Shown here piece by piece: positions 39,493 to 48,933 of a DNA stretch of 64,000 nt. The notes beneath the pieces are model-generated. The model was given only the letters and a program-made list of their open reading frames with translations, was not told the origin of the DNA and searched no databases. The stretch spans positions 1-64,000 of the forward strand of contig JAUIEC010000015.1 of the NCBI GenBank assembly GCA_030428945.1, in the 5' to 3' direction. The first letter of the stretch is position 1; the number at the start of each line of letters is the position of its first letter. Origin of the DNA: Phycisphaerae bacterium (GTDB taxonomy: Bacteria > Planctomycetota > Phycisphaerae > UBA1845 > Fen-1342). The position numbers and the translations under genes are program-made.

Positions 39493-42318
39493 ATGGCAAG
39501 CGCGGCCGAACTGCTCGACGAGTTGACCAGCCTGCCGCCCGGCCGGCAAGCCGAACGGATCCGCTCGCAGCCCGATCCCGACGCGCTGCTGGTGGCGCTC
39601 GGCGACGAGGCCGAACGCCTGGCCGTCGTCGAAGTGCAGCGGGCCCTGCGCGCCTCGGAACTGGTCATGCTGCTGGCTGATGAACTCGGGCGTGCCCGCG
39701 GCCGCGTTCGGGCGCGTCGGGCGCGGGCCCAGGCCCTGGCATACAGCGGGCAGATGGAAGCGGCGCTGGCCACCTGTGGTGAGGCGGTCACGATCGGCGA
39801 GCAGTGCGGAGAGCGAATCGAAGCTGCCCGAGCCCGGGTGGCGTCGATGCACGCGCTCGGTGAACTGGGTCGCTACGACGAGGCGATCGCGGCGGGGGAG
39901 GCCGCGTACCAGACGTTCGTCGAATTCTCCGAGCCCGACCTGCAGGCCCGGGCCGACATCAACCTTGGCGTGATTCACCAGAACCGCGATGCGCCGCGGC
40001 AGGCGCTGTTCCATTTCCGCCGGGCGAGCGAGGCGCTGCCCGCCGAGGCGGGGCAGTTGCCGTTCTTCGTGGCCAACAACAGCGGCGAGGCCCTGCTGCT
40101 GCTGAACGACTTCGCCGGCGCCGAACAGGCTTTCCGAGTCGCGACCGAGCAGGCCGAGCGGCTCGAAGCGCCGTTCGCACGGGCGCTCGCGGAAGGCAAC
40201 CTGGCCGACCTGCACGCCCGCTGCGGGCGACTGCAACAGGCGCTGCGGCACTTCGAGATGGCCCGGCGGGCCTTCGAGCAGGACACCGCCAGTTCGCACC
40301 AGGCCCGCCTGCTGGCCGAACAGGCGGAGGTGCTCGCCGCGCTCGGCCTGTTGGAGGAGTCGCGGCGGACCTTTCACGCGGCGATCGCACAACTCGAGAC
40401 GCATGGCCAGGTGGCCGAACTGGCCCGGGCGGCACTGGCCCTGGCCGATGTCGAAGCCCGGCTCGGACACGAAGTCGCTGCGGAACAGGCGGTTCGCGAT
40501 GCCGGGGCCCACTTTCGCTCGATCGGGCAGGTCCGCGCGGCGGCCCTGGTGGAACTGCGACGGGCCGAACTGCTCGCGCACAGCGACCCGACGGCCGCGA
40601 CCGCCAACGTCGAGCAGTTGCGCGATCGGCTGGGCGGGCGCCCGCTCGACCGGGCGGCGCTGGCGGCGGTCGCGACGCAGATCGCCCTGGCGGATGATCG
40701 TCCCGTGGACGCCCGGGTCGAGGCGGCCCGCGGTCTCGCCGATCTCGCCGATCTGCCCTTCGCGCCGCTGGCGACCGAACTGCTGCGACGGAAGGCCCTG
40801 GCGGAATTCCGACTCGGGGAACTGCCTGCCGCCGCCAACACGATCGGCCGCGCGATCGAACAGTTCGAGCGTACCCGCGGCCTGCTGGCCGGCGAGCGGT
40901 TCCGGGCCGCGCTGGCCGCGCATCGGGCCGATGTCTTCGCCGACGCGATGCAGATCTTCCTCGCGGCCGATGGCAGCGACCGGCTCGCCCGCGTCTTCGA
41001 CGTGCTCGAGCGTTCCCGCAGCCGCAACCTGCTGGACCGCGCGCACGCCTCCGAGTCCGACGAGGCGGACGTCGGCACGGACGATGCGGCCGGGCTGCGC
41101 AGCGAGGCCCGCGGCCTGCGGGCCGAGGTCAGTGGTCTCTACAGCCGCCTCGCCGATCTGCACTTCTCGCCGGCCGAGTCGTCGAAGACCCAGGCACTCC
41201 GCCAGACGCTGCATGACCGCGAAGCGGCCCTGCACGCGGTCGAACAGCGGATCGAATCGACGGCCGATCTGCGCGAGTTCTCGGCCGCGCCGCTGGCCCT
41301 CGACGATGCCCGGCGCCATCTGACGAGCGACGAGGTCGTCGTGTCCTACCTGCCGGTCGGCGACGATGTGCGGGCGATGGTGCTGCGGGGGGACGAAGCG
41401 CACCTGGTCGACCTGGGCCTCGAGCACGCCGAACTGCAGCGCCGCCTGCAGCGCTTTCGCTTTCAGATCGACCGGGCGCAGCGCGGGCACGGTCCGGCCG
41501 CCCTCAGGGCCCGCATTGCCACCGACCTGCAGCGCGAACTGGACTGGCTCGGCCTGCGACTGCTCGGCGCGGTGCACCCGCTCATCGCCGGCGCGGCCCG
41601 CCTCGGGTTCGTGCCTTTCGGCGGGCTGTACGCGGTCCCCTTCGCCTGTCTGCGCCTGCGCGAGCAATACCTGGTTCGTGACCATGATGTGTTCCTGACC
41701 CCGGGGGTCAGCATCCTGGCCCGCCTGCGGCAGATCCCGTGCGACGGGAACTGGCGCGACGCGGCCCTGATTCTCGGACGCGCCGATGCCCACGCCCCGC
41801 AGATCGAGGAAGAGGCCCGACGCGTGATCGATCTGGTCCCGGGTGCCCGCGGCCTGGTCGGCGAAGACGCCACCACCTCGGCTTTCGAACAGGCCGCCGG
41901 GGACGCCGGGCTGATTCACCTGGCCTGTCACGGGCACTTTGACGAGACGCTAACCACGCAGGCCGGCCTGCGCCTCGCCGACCGATGGCTCGGCTTCCGC
42001 GAACTTTATCGTCACAGGCTGCGGGCCCGACTTGTTATGCTCAGTGGTTGCGAGACCGGACGGGGAACCGTCGGCGGCGATGAGCAGATCCTCGGCATGC
42101 TGGGCGGTTTCCTCCGCTGCGGCGTCCGGGCCGTGATCTGCACGCTCTGGCCGGTCAGCGACGCAGCCGCGACGGAACTGGCAACGGATTTCTATCGAGA
42201 GTTGATCGACGGGCCGGCCGAACCACTCGCCGCCCTGGCCGCCGCGCAGCGTACGCAATGCGACGCTGGCGCCGGTCCGCTCGAGTGGGGGGGCCATACT
42301 TTGGTGGGTTTACCATGA
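39493..42318 (+). CDS. TPR-CHAT protein (caspase-like protease with a sensor repeat array)
   Basis: 941 residues. About 60-560 is an array of tetratricopeptide-like helical pairs (ALAYSGQMEAALATCGEAVTI, LGRYDEAIAAGEAAYQTF, LLLNDFAGAEQAFRVA ...). A coiled linker follows, then the CHAT domain (about 660-941). Its catalytic dyad is intact: His813 in LACHGHFD and Cys853 in LSGCETG. CHAT domains are separase/caspase-like cysteine proteases, usually activated by a sensor region, here the TPR array. The targets are unknown; the subtilisin encoded next, or the anti-sigma-like protein, are candidates. It starts at ATG 39493, 4 bases after the previous stop, and ends in an ATGA overlap with the protease gene. 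Confidence 0.92.
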   Translation: MASAAELLDELTSLPPGRQAERIRSQPDPDALLVALGDEAERLAVVEVQRALRASELVMLLADELGRARGRVRARRARAQALAYSGQMEAALATCGEAVTIGEQCGERIEAARARVASMHALGELGRYDEAIAAGEAAYQTFVEFSEPDLQARADINLGVIHQNRDAPRQALFHFRRASEALPAEAGQLPFFVANNSGEALLLLNDFAGAEQAFRVATEQAERLEAPFARALAEGNLADLHARCGRLQQALRHFEMARRAFEQDTASSHQARLLAEQAEVLAALGLLEESRRTFHAAIAQLETHGQVAELARAALALADVEARLGHEVAAEQAVRDAGAHFRSIGQVRAAALVELRRAELLAHSDPTAATANVEQLRDRLGGRPLDRAALAAVATQIALADDRPVDARVEAARGLADLADLPFAPLATELLRRKALAEFRLGELPAAANTIGRAIEQFERTRGLLAGERFRAALAAHRADVFADAMQIFLAADGSDRLARVFDVLERSRSRNLLDRAHASESDEADVGTDDAAGLRSEARGLRAEVSGLYSRLADLHFSPAESSKTQALRQTLHDREAALHAVEQRIESTADLREFSAAPLALDDARRHLTSDEVVVSYLPVGDDVRAMVLRGDEAHLVDLGLEHAELQRRLQRFRFQIDRAQRGHGPAALRARIATDLQRELDWLGLRLLGAVHPLIAGAARLGFVPFGGLYAVPFACLRLREQYLVRDHDVFLTPGVSILARLRQIPCDGNWRDAALILGRADAHAPQIEEEARRVIDLVPGARGLVGEDATTSAFEQAAGDAGLIHLACHGHFDETLTTQAGLRLADRWLGFRELYRHRLRARLVMLSGCETGRGTVGGDEQILGMLGGFLRCGVRAVICTLWPVSDAAATELATDFYRELIDGPAEPLAALAAAQRTQCDAGAGPLEWGGHTLVGLP

Positions 42319-43817
42319 TTCGCATCCTGGCAGTCACAATCGGACTTGTTGGCCTGATCGCACCGGGCCGGGCGCAGACCTGCGATCCGGACGGTCTGAT
42401 CCAGGACCAGGCCGTGTTCCGCGTCGCGCCCGGGCGCTCGCTGTCCGAAGCCCTTGCGGCGATGGAAGCGGCTCTTCCCGGCCTGACCGTGGCGCCGGTC
42501 GACGCGATCCCCGGGCGGCCGATCCACCTGGTGGCCTTCACGCTGCCGGACGGGGCGACGCCGGCCGACCTCGAACTGAACCTCTTCAACCCGGCCGGCG
42601 GGCAGAGCCTGATCGGCGACGGCAGCGATCCGGCCCGCCCGCTGTCCTGGGGTGAACTCGAATACGCCGCCGAAACGGCCGAAAGCAAGACCGGCAGCGG
42701 ATACGTCTCCGGTCCGGCCCTGAACATGGCCGCATTCGCCGATCAGTACGCAACCAACACGCTTGGCGTTTCCACGGCCCATGCCCGGGCCCAGGGCGCG
42801 GGCGTGGCGGTCGCCGTGCTCGACACGGGCATTGCCGTCGATCACCCCGCACTGGCCGGCGCCCGGGTGTTGGCCGGCTTCAACTTCGTCACCGAAACGA
42901 CCAGCACGTCTGATCTCGGCGATGGGGCCGACAATGACGGTGACGGGCAGACCGACGAGGGAGTCGGGCACGGGACCTTCGTCGCCAGCCTGATTCACCG
43001 GGTGGCACCCGATGCGGCCCTGCTGCCGGTCGTGGTGCTCGACTCCGAAGGCCGGACCGGGAACTTCCGGATCGCCAAGGGTGTCTTTTACGCGGTCGAT
43101 CGCGGCGTCGAAGTCATCAACATGAGTTTCGGGTCGACCTACAACTCGGAGGCGGTCGAAGATGCGCTCGACGAAGCTGAGTTGCTGGGCATCGTCGCGG
43201 TCGCGGCGGCCGGCAACTGCCAGACGTCCGAGCGCGAATTCCCGGCCAGTCGCCGGGGCGTGGTCGGCGTCGTCTCGGTGGACATCGACGACCGCAAGAG
43301 CGACTTCAGCAACTACAACGACCGCATGACGATCTCCGCGCCGGGCGGCAGCGAAACGGATGCCGGCGACCCCACCGGGTATGACCCGGCCGCCGCGATC
43401 CTCGGCGCGCTGCCCGACGGCTCGTTCGGCGTCTGGGAGGGCACCAGCCTGGCCGCTCCCTGGGTCGCCGGAACGGCCGCGCTGATCCGCGGGCAGCATC
43501 CCGAGTGGGCGCCGAGCGAACCGACGGCGGATCGCGTCGTCGCGCGTCTCGAGGACACCGCGGTGAACATCTACGCCCAGAACCCCGCGCACGCGGACGA
43601 CGAGGAACTCGGAGCCGGCCGACTCGATATCGCGGCGGTCGTCGCCGCGGGGCCGCCGCAGCCGATCCGGGGCGACCTGGACCGGGACGGCAACATCACG
43701 CTGACGGACCTCGCGCTGCTGCTGAAGGACTACGGGCTGGTGCACTCGTCCGCGGACCTGGACAACAACGGCCGGGTCGACATCAGCGACCTGGCGATCC
43801 TGCTGAGCGCCTTCTGA
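42315..43817 (+). CDS. Secreted S8 (subtilisin-type) serine protease with dockerin-like tail
   Basis: 500 residues. Signal peptide MIRILAVTIGLVGLIAPGRA. About 130 residues of propeptide-like sequence follow. The peptidase domain has the intact triad Asp170 (VAVLDTG), His219 (GHGTFVAS) and Ser378 (EGTSLAAPWVAG), and the oxyanion Asn301 (AAGN). An Asp-rich loop (DGADNDGDGQTDEG) between Asp and His is likely to bind calcium. The C-terminus has two dockerin-like loops (DLDRDGNITLTDLALLLKDYG, DLDNNGRVDISDLAILLSAF). It starts within the last codons of the CHAT gene (ATGA), so translation is coupled. A predicted exoenzyme controlled by the ECF sigma unit. Confidence 0.93.
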   Translation: MIRILAVTIGLVGLIAPGRAQTCDPDGLIQDQAVFRVAPGRSLSEALAAMEAALPGLTVAPVDAIPGRPIHLVAFTLPDGATPADLELNLFNPAGGQSLIGDGSDPARPLSWGELEYAAETAESKTGSGYVSGPALNMAAFADQYATNTLGVSTAHARAQGAGVAVAVLDTGIAVDHPALAGARVLAGFNFVTETTSTSDLGDGADNDGDGQTDEGVGHGTFVASLIHRVAPDAALLPVVVLDSEGRTGNFRIAKGVFYAVDRGVEVINMSFGSTYNSEAVEDALDEAELLGIVAVAAAGNCQTSEREFPASRRGVVGVVSVDIDDRKSDFSNYNDRMTISAPGGSETDAGDPTGYDPAAAILGALPDGSFGVWEGTSLAAPWVAGTAALIRGQHPEWAPSEPTADRVVARLEDTAVNIYAQNPAHADDEELGAGRLDIAAVVAAGPPQPIRGDLDRDGNITLTDLALLLKDYGLVHSSADLDNNGRVDISDLAILLSAF

Positions 43818-43870
43818 CGCGATTCAGATCCACGTCGAATAACTGTATCAGCCGTTCGCCGCGGTGACTC

Positions 43871-43920
43871 CTCTCTTCAGAAGCTGGCCGCCGGCCCCCC
43901 GGGGCCGGTGAAGAAGAGAG
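43871..43920 (+). promoter_or_regulatory. Leader hairpin that covers the ribosome site of the Crp/Fnr gene
   Basis: CTCTCTTC (43871-43878) pairs perfectly with GAAGAGAG (43913-43920). Inside lies a second GC stem (CCGGCC/GGCCGG). The outer arm contains the AGAGAGG ribosome site used by the GTG at 43927. It could hide the site, or it could simply end the upstream message; there is no T tract for the latter. Confidence 0.5.
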
Positions 43921-43926
43921 GTACCT

Positions 43927-44631
43927 GTGTCATCCGCCCGTTGCCGTGATCTGCTCGCCACGTTCGCCTTTTTCGGCAGCCTGCCAGCGTCGGCCCGCGC
44001 GACCCTTGCGTCCGAGATGCAGACCGTGCGACTTGCGGCCGGGTCCGTGTTCTATCGCCAGGCAGGCCGTTGCCCGCAGGTGGCGTTTGTCGCAGCCGGC
44101 GACCTGCGGGTGTTCAAGCTCAACGAGGCCGGCCGCGAGATCACGCTCTACCACGTCGGATCCCGCGACGTCTGCCTGGTGAACGTGCTGTGCGCGTTCC
44201 TCGACCTGGATTCGCCGGCCACCGCGGTGGCGGAAACCGAAGTCGAGGCGGCGGTGCTGCCGGCGACCCGTTTCCGGGCGTGGGTGCGTGAACAGAAGTC
44301 GCTGCATGACTACCTCTTCGGGCGCATTTTCGAGCGGGTGGTCGACCTGATGACGCTGGTTGAGGAGGTGGCGTTCCACCGGGTTGACCAGCGTCTCGCG
44401 GACTGCCTGCTGCGTCTTGCGTCGGGAGGGTCGTCGGGACGGTCCACGGTGCACTGCACCCACGAGTCGCTGGCCCAGGAAGTCGGGTCCGCCCGCGAAG
44501 TGGTCAGCCGGATCCTGAAGAGTCTCGAACTCCGCGGCGTGATCCATCTGCGGCGCGGCCAGGTCGAGATCCTGGACCCGGCCGGTCTGGCGGATCTGCG
44601 GCAATCCGGGACCGCCCTCCAGTTCCCATAA
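43927..44631 (+). CDS. Crp/Fnr-family transcription regulator
   Basis: 234 residues from GTG 43927, with AGAGAGG 5 bases upstream. The N-terminal cyclic-nucleotide-binding-like barrel runs over about 10-125 (VRLAAGSVFYRQAGRCPQVAFV, LYHVGSRDVCLVNVLC). A dimer helix and a C-terminal winged HTH follow (THESLAQEVGSAREVVSRILKSLELRGVI), whose recognition helix has the E-x-x-S-R form of Fnr/Crp proteins. The Cys residues (46-ish, 85, 89) are not in the Fnr iron-sulphur pattern, so the effector is unknown. A near-perfect palindrome at 44655-44670, 23 bases after the stop, is a likely binding site. Confidence 0.9.
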   Translation: MSSARCRDLLATFAFFGSLPASARATLASEMQTVRLAAGSVFYRQAGRCPQVAFVAAGDLRVFKLNEAGREITLYHVGSRDVCLVNVLCAFLDLDSPATAVAETEVEAAVLPATRFRAWVREQKSLHDYLFGRIFERVVDLMTLVEEVAFHRVDQRLADCLLRLASGGSSGRSTVHCTHESLAQEVGSAREVVSRILKSLELRGVIHLRRGQVEILDPAGLADLRQSGTALQFP

Positions 44632-44654
44632 AAAGCCGCGAAAAGACACCCGAG

Positions 44655-44670
44655 TGTGACCGCGGTTACA
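44655..44670. promoter_or_regulatory. Crp/Fnr-type operator
   Basis: TGTGACCGCGGTTACA is a 16-base dyad broken only at one symmetric pair, with the TGTGA half site of Crp. It lies between the Crp/Fnr gene and the exoprotein gene at 44817, about 150 bases before the latter's start. Confidence 0.6.
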
Positions 44671-44816
44671 GACCCGGGTGGCGTCGGCGCAGAGAATCGC
44701 CGGCAGACTCGCCTCGGTGCCGGCGATGTATCACCGACCGGGGTGACGCCCTCTTTCTCCATAGGGAGCCGGGCCGCGGGCCCGACAATTCGAACATCCG
44801 CCAGACGAGGCAGGTC

Positions 44817-46898
44817 ATGACAGGCATACACGGCTTCATCTTCCGCATCGTCCAAGTCGCAGCCGTCGCGATCCCCGCGGCCGCGGGAACACCCGAGTAC
44901 GCGGTCGTCAACATCCACGACCAGCTCGGGGCCAACACGCTCAGCAACGCCCGGGCGGTCAGCGAGGACGGCGATGCGGTCGGCGACGCCTTCCTCGGCT
45001 CGAACACGCTGGCGTTCGTCTACACCTACGAGCACGGGGCCCAGTTTCTCCCGGCGATCCCCGGGCTGGCGACCGCCCGGGCCAACGACGTGACCGAACG
45101 AGACCCGAACGGCACGGTGCTGATCGTGGGGGACGCGGGGTTCTCCAGCTTCGACCCGACCAACCCGGCCGGGTCGGTGGCGGTCTACTGGCGTTACGCG
45201 ACAACTTCCGGAATGGTGCTCGCGTTCGGCGAGATCGGCGGGCTGCCCGGCAGCACGATCTCGCAGATGTACGCCGTAAACAACAACGGCGTTGCGATCG
45301 GGTGGTCGAGCCAACCGACGGGTTCGTCGCCGATCGTATACGACTTCGCCAGCGGTCAACTGGCGGCCTTCAGCTTTCCGGTCACGCCGACAACGCTCAA
45401 CAACCTCGACCAGGTCGCCGGCGGCGAGTACATCGGCGACCTGCTCGGCAGCGCTGTGCCGGTGGGACACCCGGACACCGCGAACTCGGCCCGGATCACG
45501 GAACTGACCGACGGCGGGCAGGCATCGGCGTCGGTCGGCATGCCGTTCTCCGACGGAGCCGGGCGGCGCGTGGCCGGCGCGGCCTGGTACGGTGGCGGCG
45601 GCTGGTCGCTGGTCTGGGCGAACAGCGCGTTCGATCTGGGGAGCGGCGTGAACGAGGGCGGCGACGTGGTCGGGCTGCTGGGCATCTCGGCCGCGATTCG
45701 GCCGGCGATATGGCTGGAAGCCGAGCAGTCGTTGCATTTGCTGAACGATCTGATCACACCGACCCAGCCGATCAGTTTCAGCGGCGTCCACGACATCAAC
45801 GACAACCGGCAGGTGGTCACCTCTCCGGCGGCGGTCCTGACGCCGCTGGGCGAGATGATCATCCCGGGCGATGTCAACGGCGACACCGAAGTCCGGCTGG
45901 ACGACCTGTGCGCGTGGACCGCGGCCCCGGTTGACCTCGACGGCGACGGTGACGCCGATGGCGACGACGAGCAATGGCTGCTCGATCGCCTCGCGTCACT
46001 CGGCCTCGTCCCGCAGGACTGCAACGCCAACGGCGCCGCGGATACCTGTGACGTGCTGTTCGCGGCGAGCGCCGACTGCAACGGCAACGCGATTCCCGAC
46101 GAGTGCGAGCCGGACTGCGACGCGGACGGCCAGCCCGATGAATGCGAGGCCGACTGCAACGGCAACGGCACGCCTGACGACTGCGACCTGCTGGCGGGCA
46201 CCGCGACCGACTGCAATCTGAACGGGATTCTCGACGAGTGCGACGCCGCCGACACGATCACGTCGACGGCCCTCTACGATCCCCCGCAACTGCTGATCCC
46301 GGACAACACGTTCACCGACTCGGTCCTGGTCACCAACCCGGGTGAACTGGCCGACGTTGATGTGACTCTCAACCTGGACTGGCGGATCGGCGACCTGATC
46401 GTGCGCCTCAGCCACGCCGGGCAGACGGTCACGCTTGTGGACCGGCCCGGGTATCCGGACAACTCGCTCGGCAATGGGCAACTCGGCTACCGGATCACGC
46501 TCGACGACGAAGGCAGCGGACCGAACATCGAAGACGTCGGCAACTTCGGCTCGCCGTTCGAACCGATCGAGTCCCCGCCGTCCTACCGTCCGCACGCGCC
46601 GCTGAGCGCCTTCGATGGACTGCCGCGGGAAGGAACCTGGACGATCGAGGTCGAGACGCTGACAGCGTTCCTGGCCGACCCGAAGGTCACATCCTGGGGG
46701 CTGGTGCTGACCGATGTCGAAGTGCCGGTCGGACCGTGCGGCGATCTCGACGGTGACGGGGATGTTGACCTGAACGACCTGGCTGCGCTGCTGGCCGACT
46801 TCGGCTGCGCGGGCGGGGCCTGTACCGGTGATGCCGATGGTGACGGGGACACGGACCTGTCAGACCTGGCCATCGTGCTCGCAAACTTCGGCGTCTGA
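44817..46898 (+). CDS. Exoprotein: HAF-like repeats, calcium repeats, P/Homo B domain, dockerin-like tail
   Basis: 693 residues. A signal-like N-terminus (FIFRIVQVAAVAIPAAAG) is followed by about 340 residues of weak HAF-type repeats (SNARAVSEDGDAVGDAFLG, NNNGVAIGWSS). Next are a first calcium loop (GDVNGDTEVRLDDLCAW) and Cys-rich DCNGNAIPDECEPDCDADG repeats. A beta-sandwich of the proprotein-convertase P/Homo B type follows (LLIPDNTFTDSVLVTNPG ... GTWTIEVETL ... SWGLVL). It ends in two dockerin-like loops. The P domain normally sits next to a protease; none is in this chain. Probably regulated by the Crp/Fnr site upstream. Extracellular; the role is unknown. Confidence 0.85.
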   Translation: MTGIHGFIFRIVQVAAVAIPAAAGTPEYAVVNIHDQLGANTLSNARAVSEDGDAVGDAFLGSNTLAFVYTYEHGAQFLPAIPGLATARANDVTERDPNGTVLIVGDAGFSSFDPTNPAGSVAVYWRYATTSGMVLAFGEIGGLPGSTISQMYAVNNNGVAIGWSSQPTGSSPIVYDFASGQLAAFSFPVTPTTLNNLDQVAGGEYIGDLLGSAVPVGHPDTANSARITELTDGGQASASVGMPFSDGAGRRVAGAAWYGGGGWSLVWANSAFDLGSGVNEGGDVVGLLGISAAIRPAIWLEAEQSLHLLNDLITPTQPISFSGVHDINDNRQVVTSPAAVLTPLGEMIIPGDVNGDTEVRLDDLCAWTAAPVDLDGDGDADGDDEQWLLDRLASLGLVPQDCNANGAADTCDVLFAASADCNGNAIPDECEPDCDADGQPDECEADCNGNGTPDDCDLLAGTATDCNLNGILDECDAADTITSTALYDPPQLLIPDNTFTDSVLVTNPGELADVDVTLNLDWRIGDLIVRLSHAGQTVTLVDRPGYPDNSLGNGQLGYRITLDDEGSGPNIEDVGNFGSPFEPIESPPSYRPHAPLSAFDGLPREGTWTIEVETLTAFLADPKVTSWGLVLTDVEVPVGPCGDLDGDGDVDLNDLAALLADFGCAGGACTGDADGDGDTDLSDLAIVLANFGV

Positions 46899-46954
46899 CT
46901 GACGCCTACCCATAAAGAGCCCGGCACCGCCGGGTCGGCTCGAAGGAGACCAGC

Positions 46955-48721
46955 ATGAACGCAAGACCTCGCACCAGCCTGACACTCTGCCTGCTTCCGG
47001 CACTGGCCGGCGCGGCCCTCGCCCAGACCGTGACCGTCACGACGGTGGCCGACACGGTCGACATCAACTGGCAGACCGCGTCGGTGGCCGACCTGCCCGG
47101 CCCCGACGGACTCGTTTCGTTCTCCGAGGCGATGATCGCGACCAACAACACGCCGGGGCATCAGAAGGTCGAATTCGCCATCCCGGCCGGTGAACTGGGC
47201 TGGTGCTGTCCGGCGTACGACGGCGTGGCGGTCTTTCATTCGATCACCGGATTCTACTGGCGGGCGAATGACGAGGTCACGATCGACGGCGGCAGCCAGA
47301 CGGCCTTCGCCGGCGACACCAACCCGGACGGTGCCGAGGTCCTGCTGTACGGCGCGACGTTCTTCCTCAACCAGGACAACAGCACCGTGCGCGGATTCCA
47401 GGACACGGCCATCGATGTCAGCGGCGCGAACTGCCTGATCGAGGACAACATCGGCGGCCACATCACCCTCTTCAGCGGCGGCGGCAGCATCGTTCGCAAC
47501 AACGACTGCGGCACGATCAAGATCGACCGCTCCAGCGACAACGTCGTGATCGGCAACACCTGTCAGCGCGTCCGCGTCCTCGGGGGCAGTTCGAGCCAAC
47601 TGGCCGAGAACAACCGCATCGGCGGCTCGACGCTCGCCGAACGCAATCACCTGACCGGCTACGGGACCTGGAACAGCGAGGGGCTGCCCTCCGGCGCGGC
47701 CGTGCAACTGGCCTGGACGCGCGGCACGACCATCGAGAACAACCGGATCGGCACGACCACCGACGGACTGGCCCAGGGCAACCTGGCCTGTACGATGGGC
47801 GTCAACCTCCAGACCGAGAACCACGGGGTCACGATTCGCGACAACCTGATCGCCGGTATCCTCGGCCACGGGCAGGGACCGCACCACGCCGGCCAGCTCT
47901 TCGGCTGGGCGATCTACTTCTGGGGATCGACGACCGACATCCTGATCGAAGGCAACACGATCGGACTCGACGCGGCCGGCAGCCCCAGCCTCGGCAGCGT
48001 CTGGGGTGTCAATGTTGACAACTTCTCATTCTACACCGTCGATGGTGTGGAACTGGTCGGCAACGTGATCGCCGGGCACATCTTCGACGGGGTCCGCGTC
48101 GGTCCGACGGCGACGATGCGGCTGACGGGCAACGAGATCTACGACAACGGCTGGTCCGGCATCGACCTGATCCCGGACGACTTTTCCTCCGGTGTCAGTC
48201 CGAACGACGCGCTTGACGTCGACACGGGTGGAAACGACGTCCAGAACTTCCCCGAGATCGCCGGCGCCCAGCGCGAGGGAATCGCGACCCGCTTTACCGG
48301 GACGCTGCACAGCGCCGCGAGCAGCGACTACACCATCGAGTTCTTCGCCTCGTCCGCCTGCGATCCGTCCGGCTTCGGCCAGGGCGAAATGTACCTCGGC
48401 GCGACCGGCGTCAGCACCGACGCGACCGGCAACGCGACGTTCGACGTGACGATTCCGGCCAGCGTGCCCGACGGCTGGGTGGCGACGGCGACCGCCACGC
48501 TCGAACCGCTCGGCGCGACTTCGGAGTTCAGTGCCTGTGTCGAGGTGACCGGGACGGCGCTGCCGGGCGACATGGACGGTGACGGCGATGTCGACCTGTC
48601 CGATCTGGCCGCGCTGCTCGCGGACTACGGCTGCACGGGCGGCTGTGCCGGCGACACGGACGGCGACGGCGACACCGACCTGTCCGACCTGGCGACGGTC
48701 CTGGCCAACTTCGGGGCCTGA
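46955..48721 (+). CDS. Secreted right-handed beta-helix protein with dockerin-like tail
   Basis: 588 residues from ATG 46955, behind GAAGGAG. A signal peptide (LTLCLLPALAGAALA) precedes a parallel beta-helix of about 400 residues: short turns such as GGHITLFSGGGSIVRNND, DNVVIGNTCQRVRVLGG, TTIENNRIGTT, GVTIRDNLIAGI and DILIEGNTIGL recur about every 22-25 residues, as in pectate-lyase-like and CSLREA-type proteins. Catalytic residues of a known polysaccharide lyase are not evident. A beta-sandwich precedes two dockerin-like loops (DMDGDGDVDLSDLAALLADYG, DTDGDGDTDLSDLATVLANFG). Likely a polysaccharide binder or enzyme at the cell surface. Confidence 0.85.
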   Translation: MNARPRTSLTLCLLPALAGAALAQTVTVTTVADTVDINWQTASVADLPGPDGLVSFSEAMIATNNTPGHQKVEFAIPAGELGWCCPAYDGVAVFHSITGFYWRANDEVTIDGGSQTAFAGDTNPDGAEVLLYGATFFLNQDNSTVRGFQDTAIDVSGANCLIEDNIGGHITLFSGGGSIVRNNDCGTIKIDRSSDNVVIGNTCQRVRVLGGSSSQLAENNRIGGSTLAERNHLTGYGTWNSEGLPSGAAVQLAWTRGTTIENNRIGTTTDGLAQGNLACTMGVNLQTENHGVTIRDNLIAGILGHGQGPHHAGQLFGWAIYFWGSTTDILIEGNTIGLDAAGSPSLGSVWGVNVDNFSFYTVDGVELVGNVIAGHIFDGVRVGPTATMRLTGNEIYDNGWSGIDLIPDDFSSGVSPNDALDVDTGGNDVQNFPEIAGAQREGIATRFTGTLHSAASSDYTIEFFASSACDPSGFGQGEMYLGATGVSTDATGNATFDVTIPASVPDGWVATATATLEPLGATSEFSACVEVTGTALPGDMDGDGDVDLSDLAALLADYGCTGGCAGDTDGDGDTDLSDLATVLANFGA

Positions 48722-48726
48722 TCAGG

Positions 48727-48933
48727 ATGCACCGCCTCGGAATGTGGCTGATGTGGGGCGGTGTCGGCAGCGCGGCAATCGCAACGGCGATCGGCAGCCA
48801 GGTGGCCCCCGGGCCGTGCCTGCTGGTCGTCGTTGCCGCTGCGCTGCTCAGCCTGATCGGGGCCTGGCTGAAGAAGCGGCACTGCCCGCGATGCAACCTG
48901 ACTTCGCGACGGCAGCCCGCGCCGCCTCGATGA
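48727..48933 (+). CDS. Small membrane protein with a CxxC motif
   Basis: 68 residues, starting 6 bases after the stop of the beta-helix gene. Two hydrophobic segments (LMWGGVGSAAIATAIGS, CLLVVVAAALLSLIGAWL) are followed by KKRHCPRCNLTSRR, a possible half zinc site. The tight spacing and even composition favour a real gene, but no family is recognised and the ribosome site is weak (ATCAGG). Confidence 0.5.
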   Translation: MHRLGMWLMWGGVGSAAIATAIGSQVAPGPCLLVVVAAALLSLIGAWLKKRHCPRCNLTSRRQPAPPR

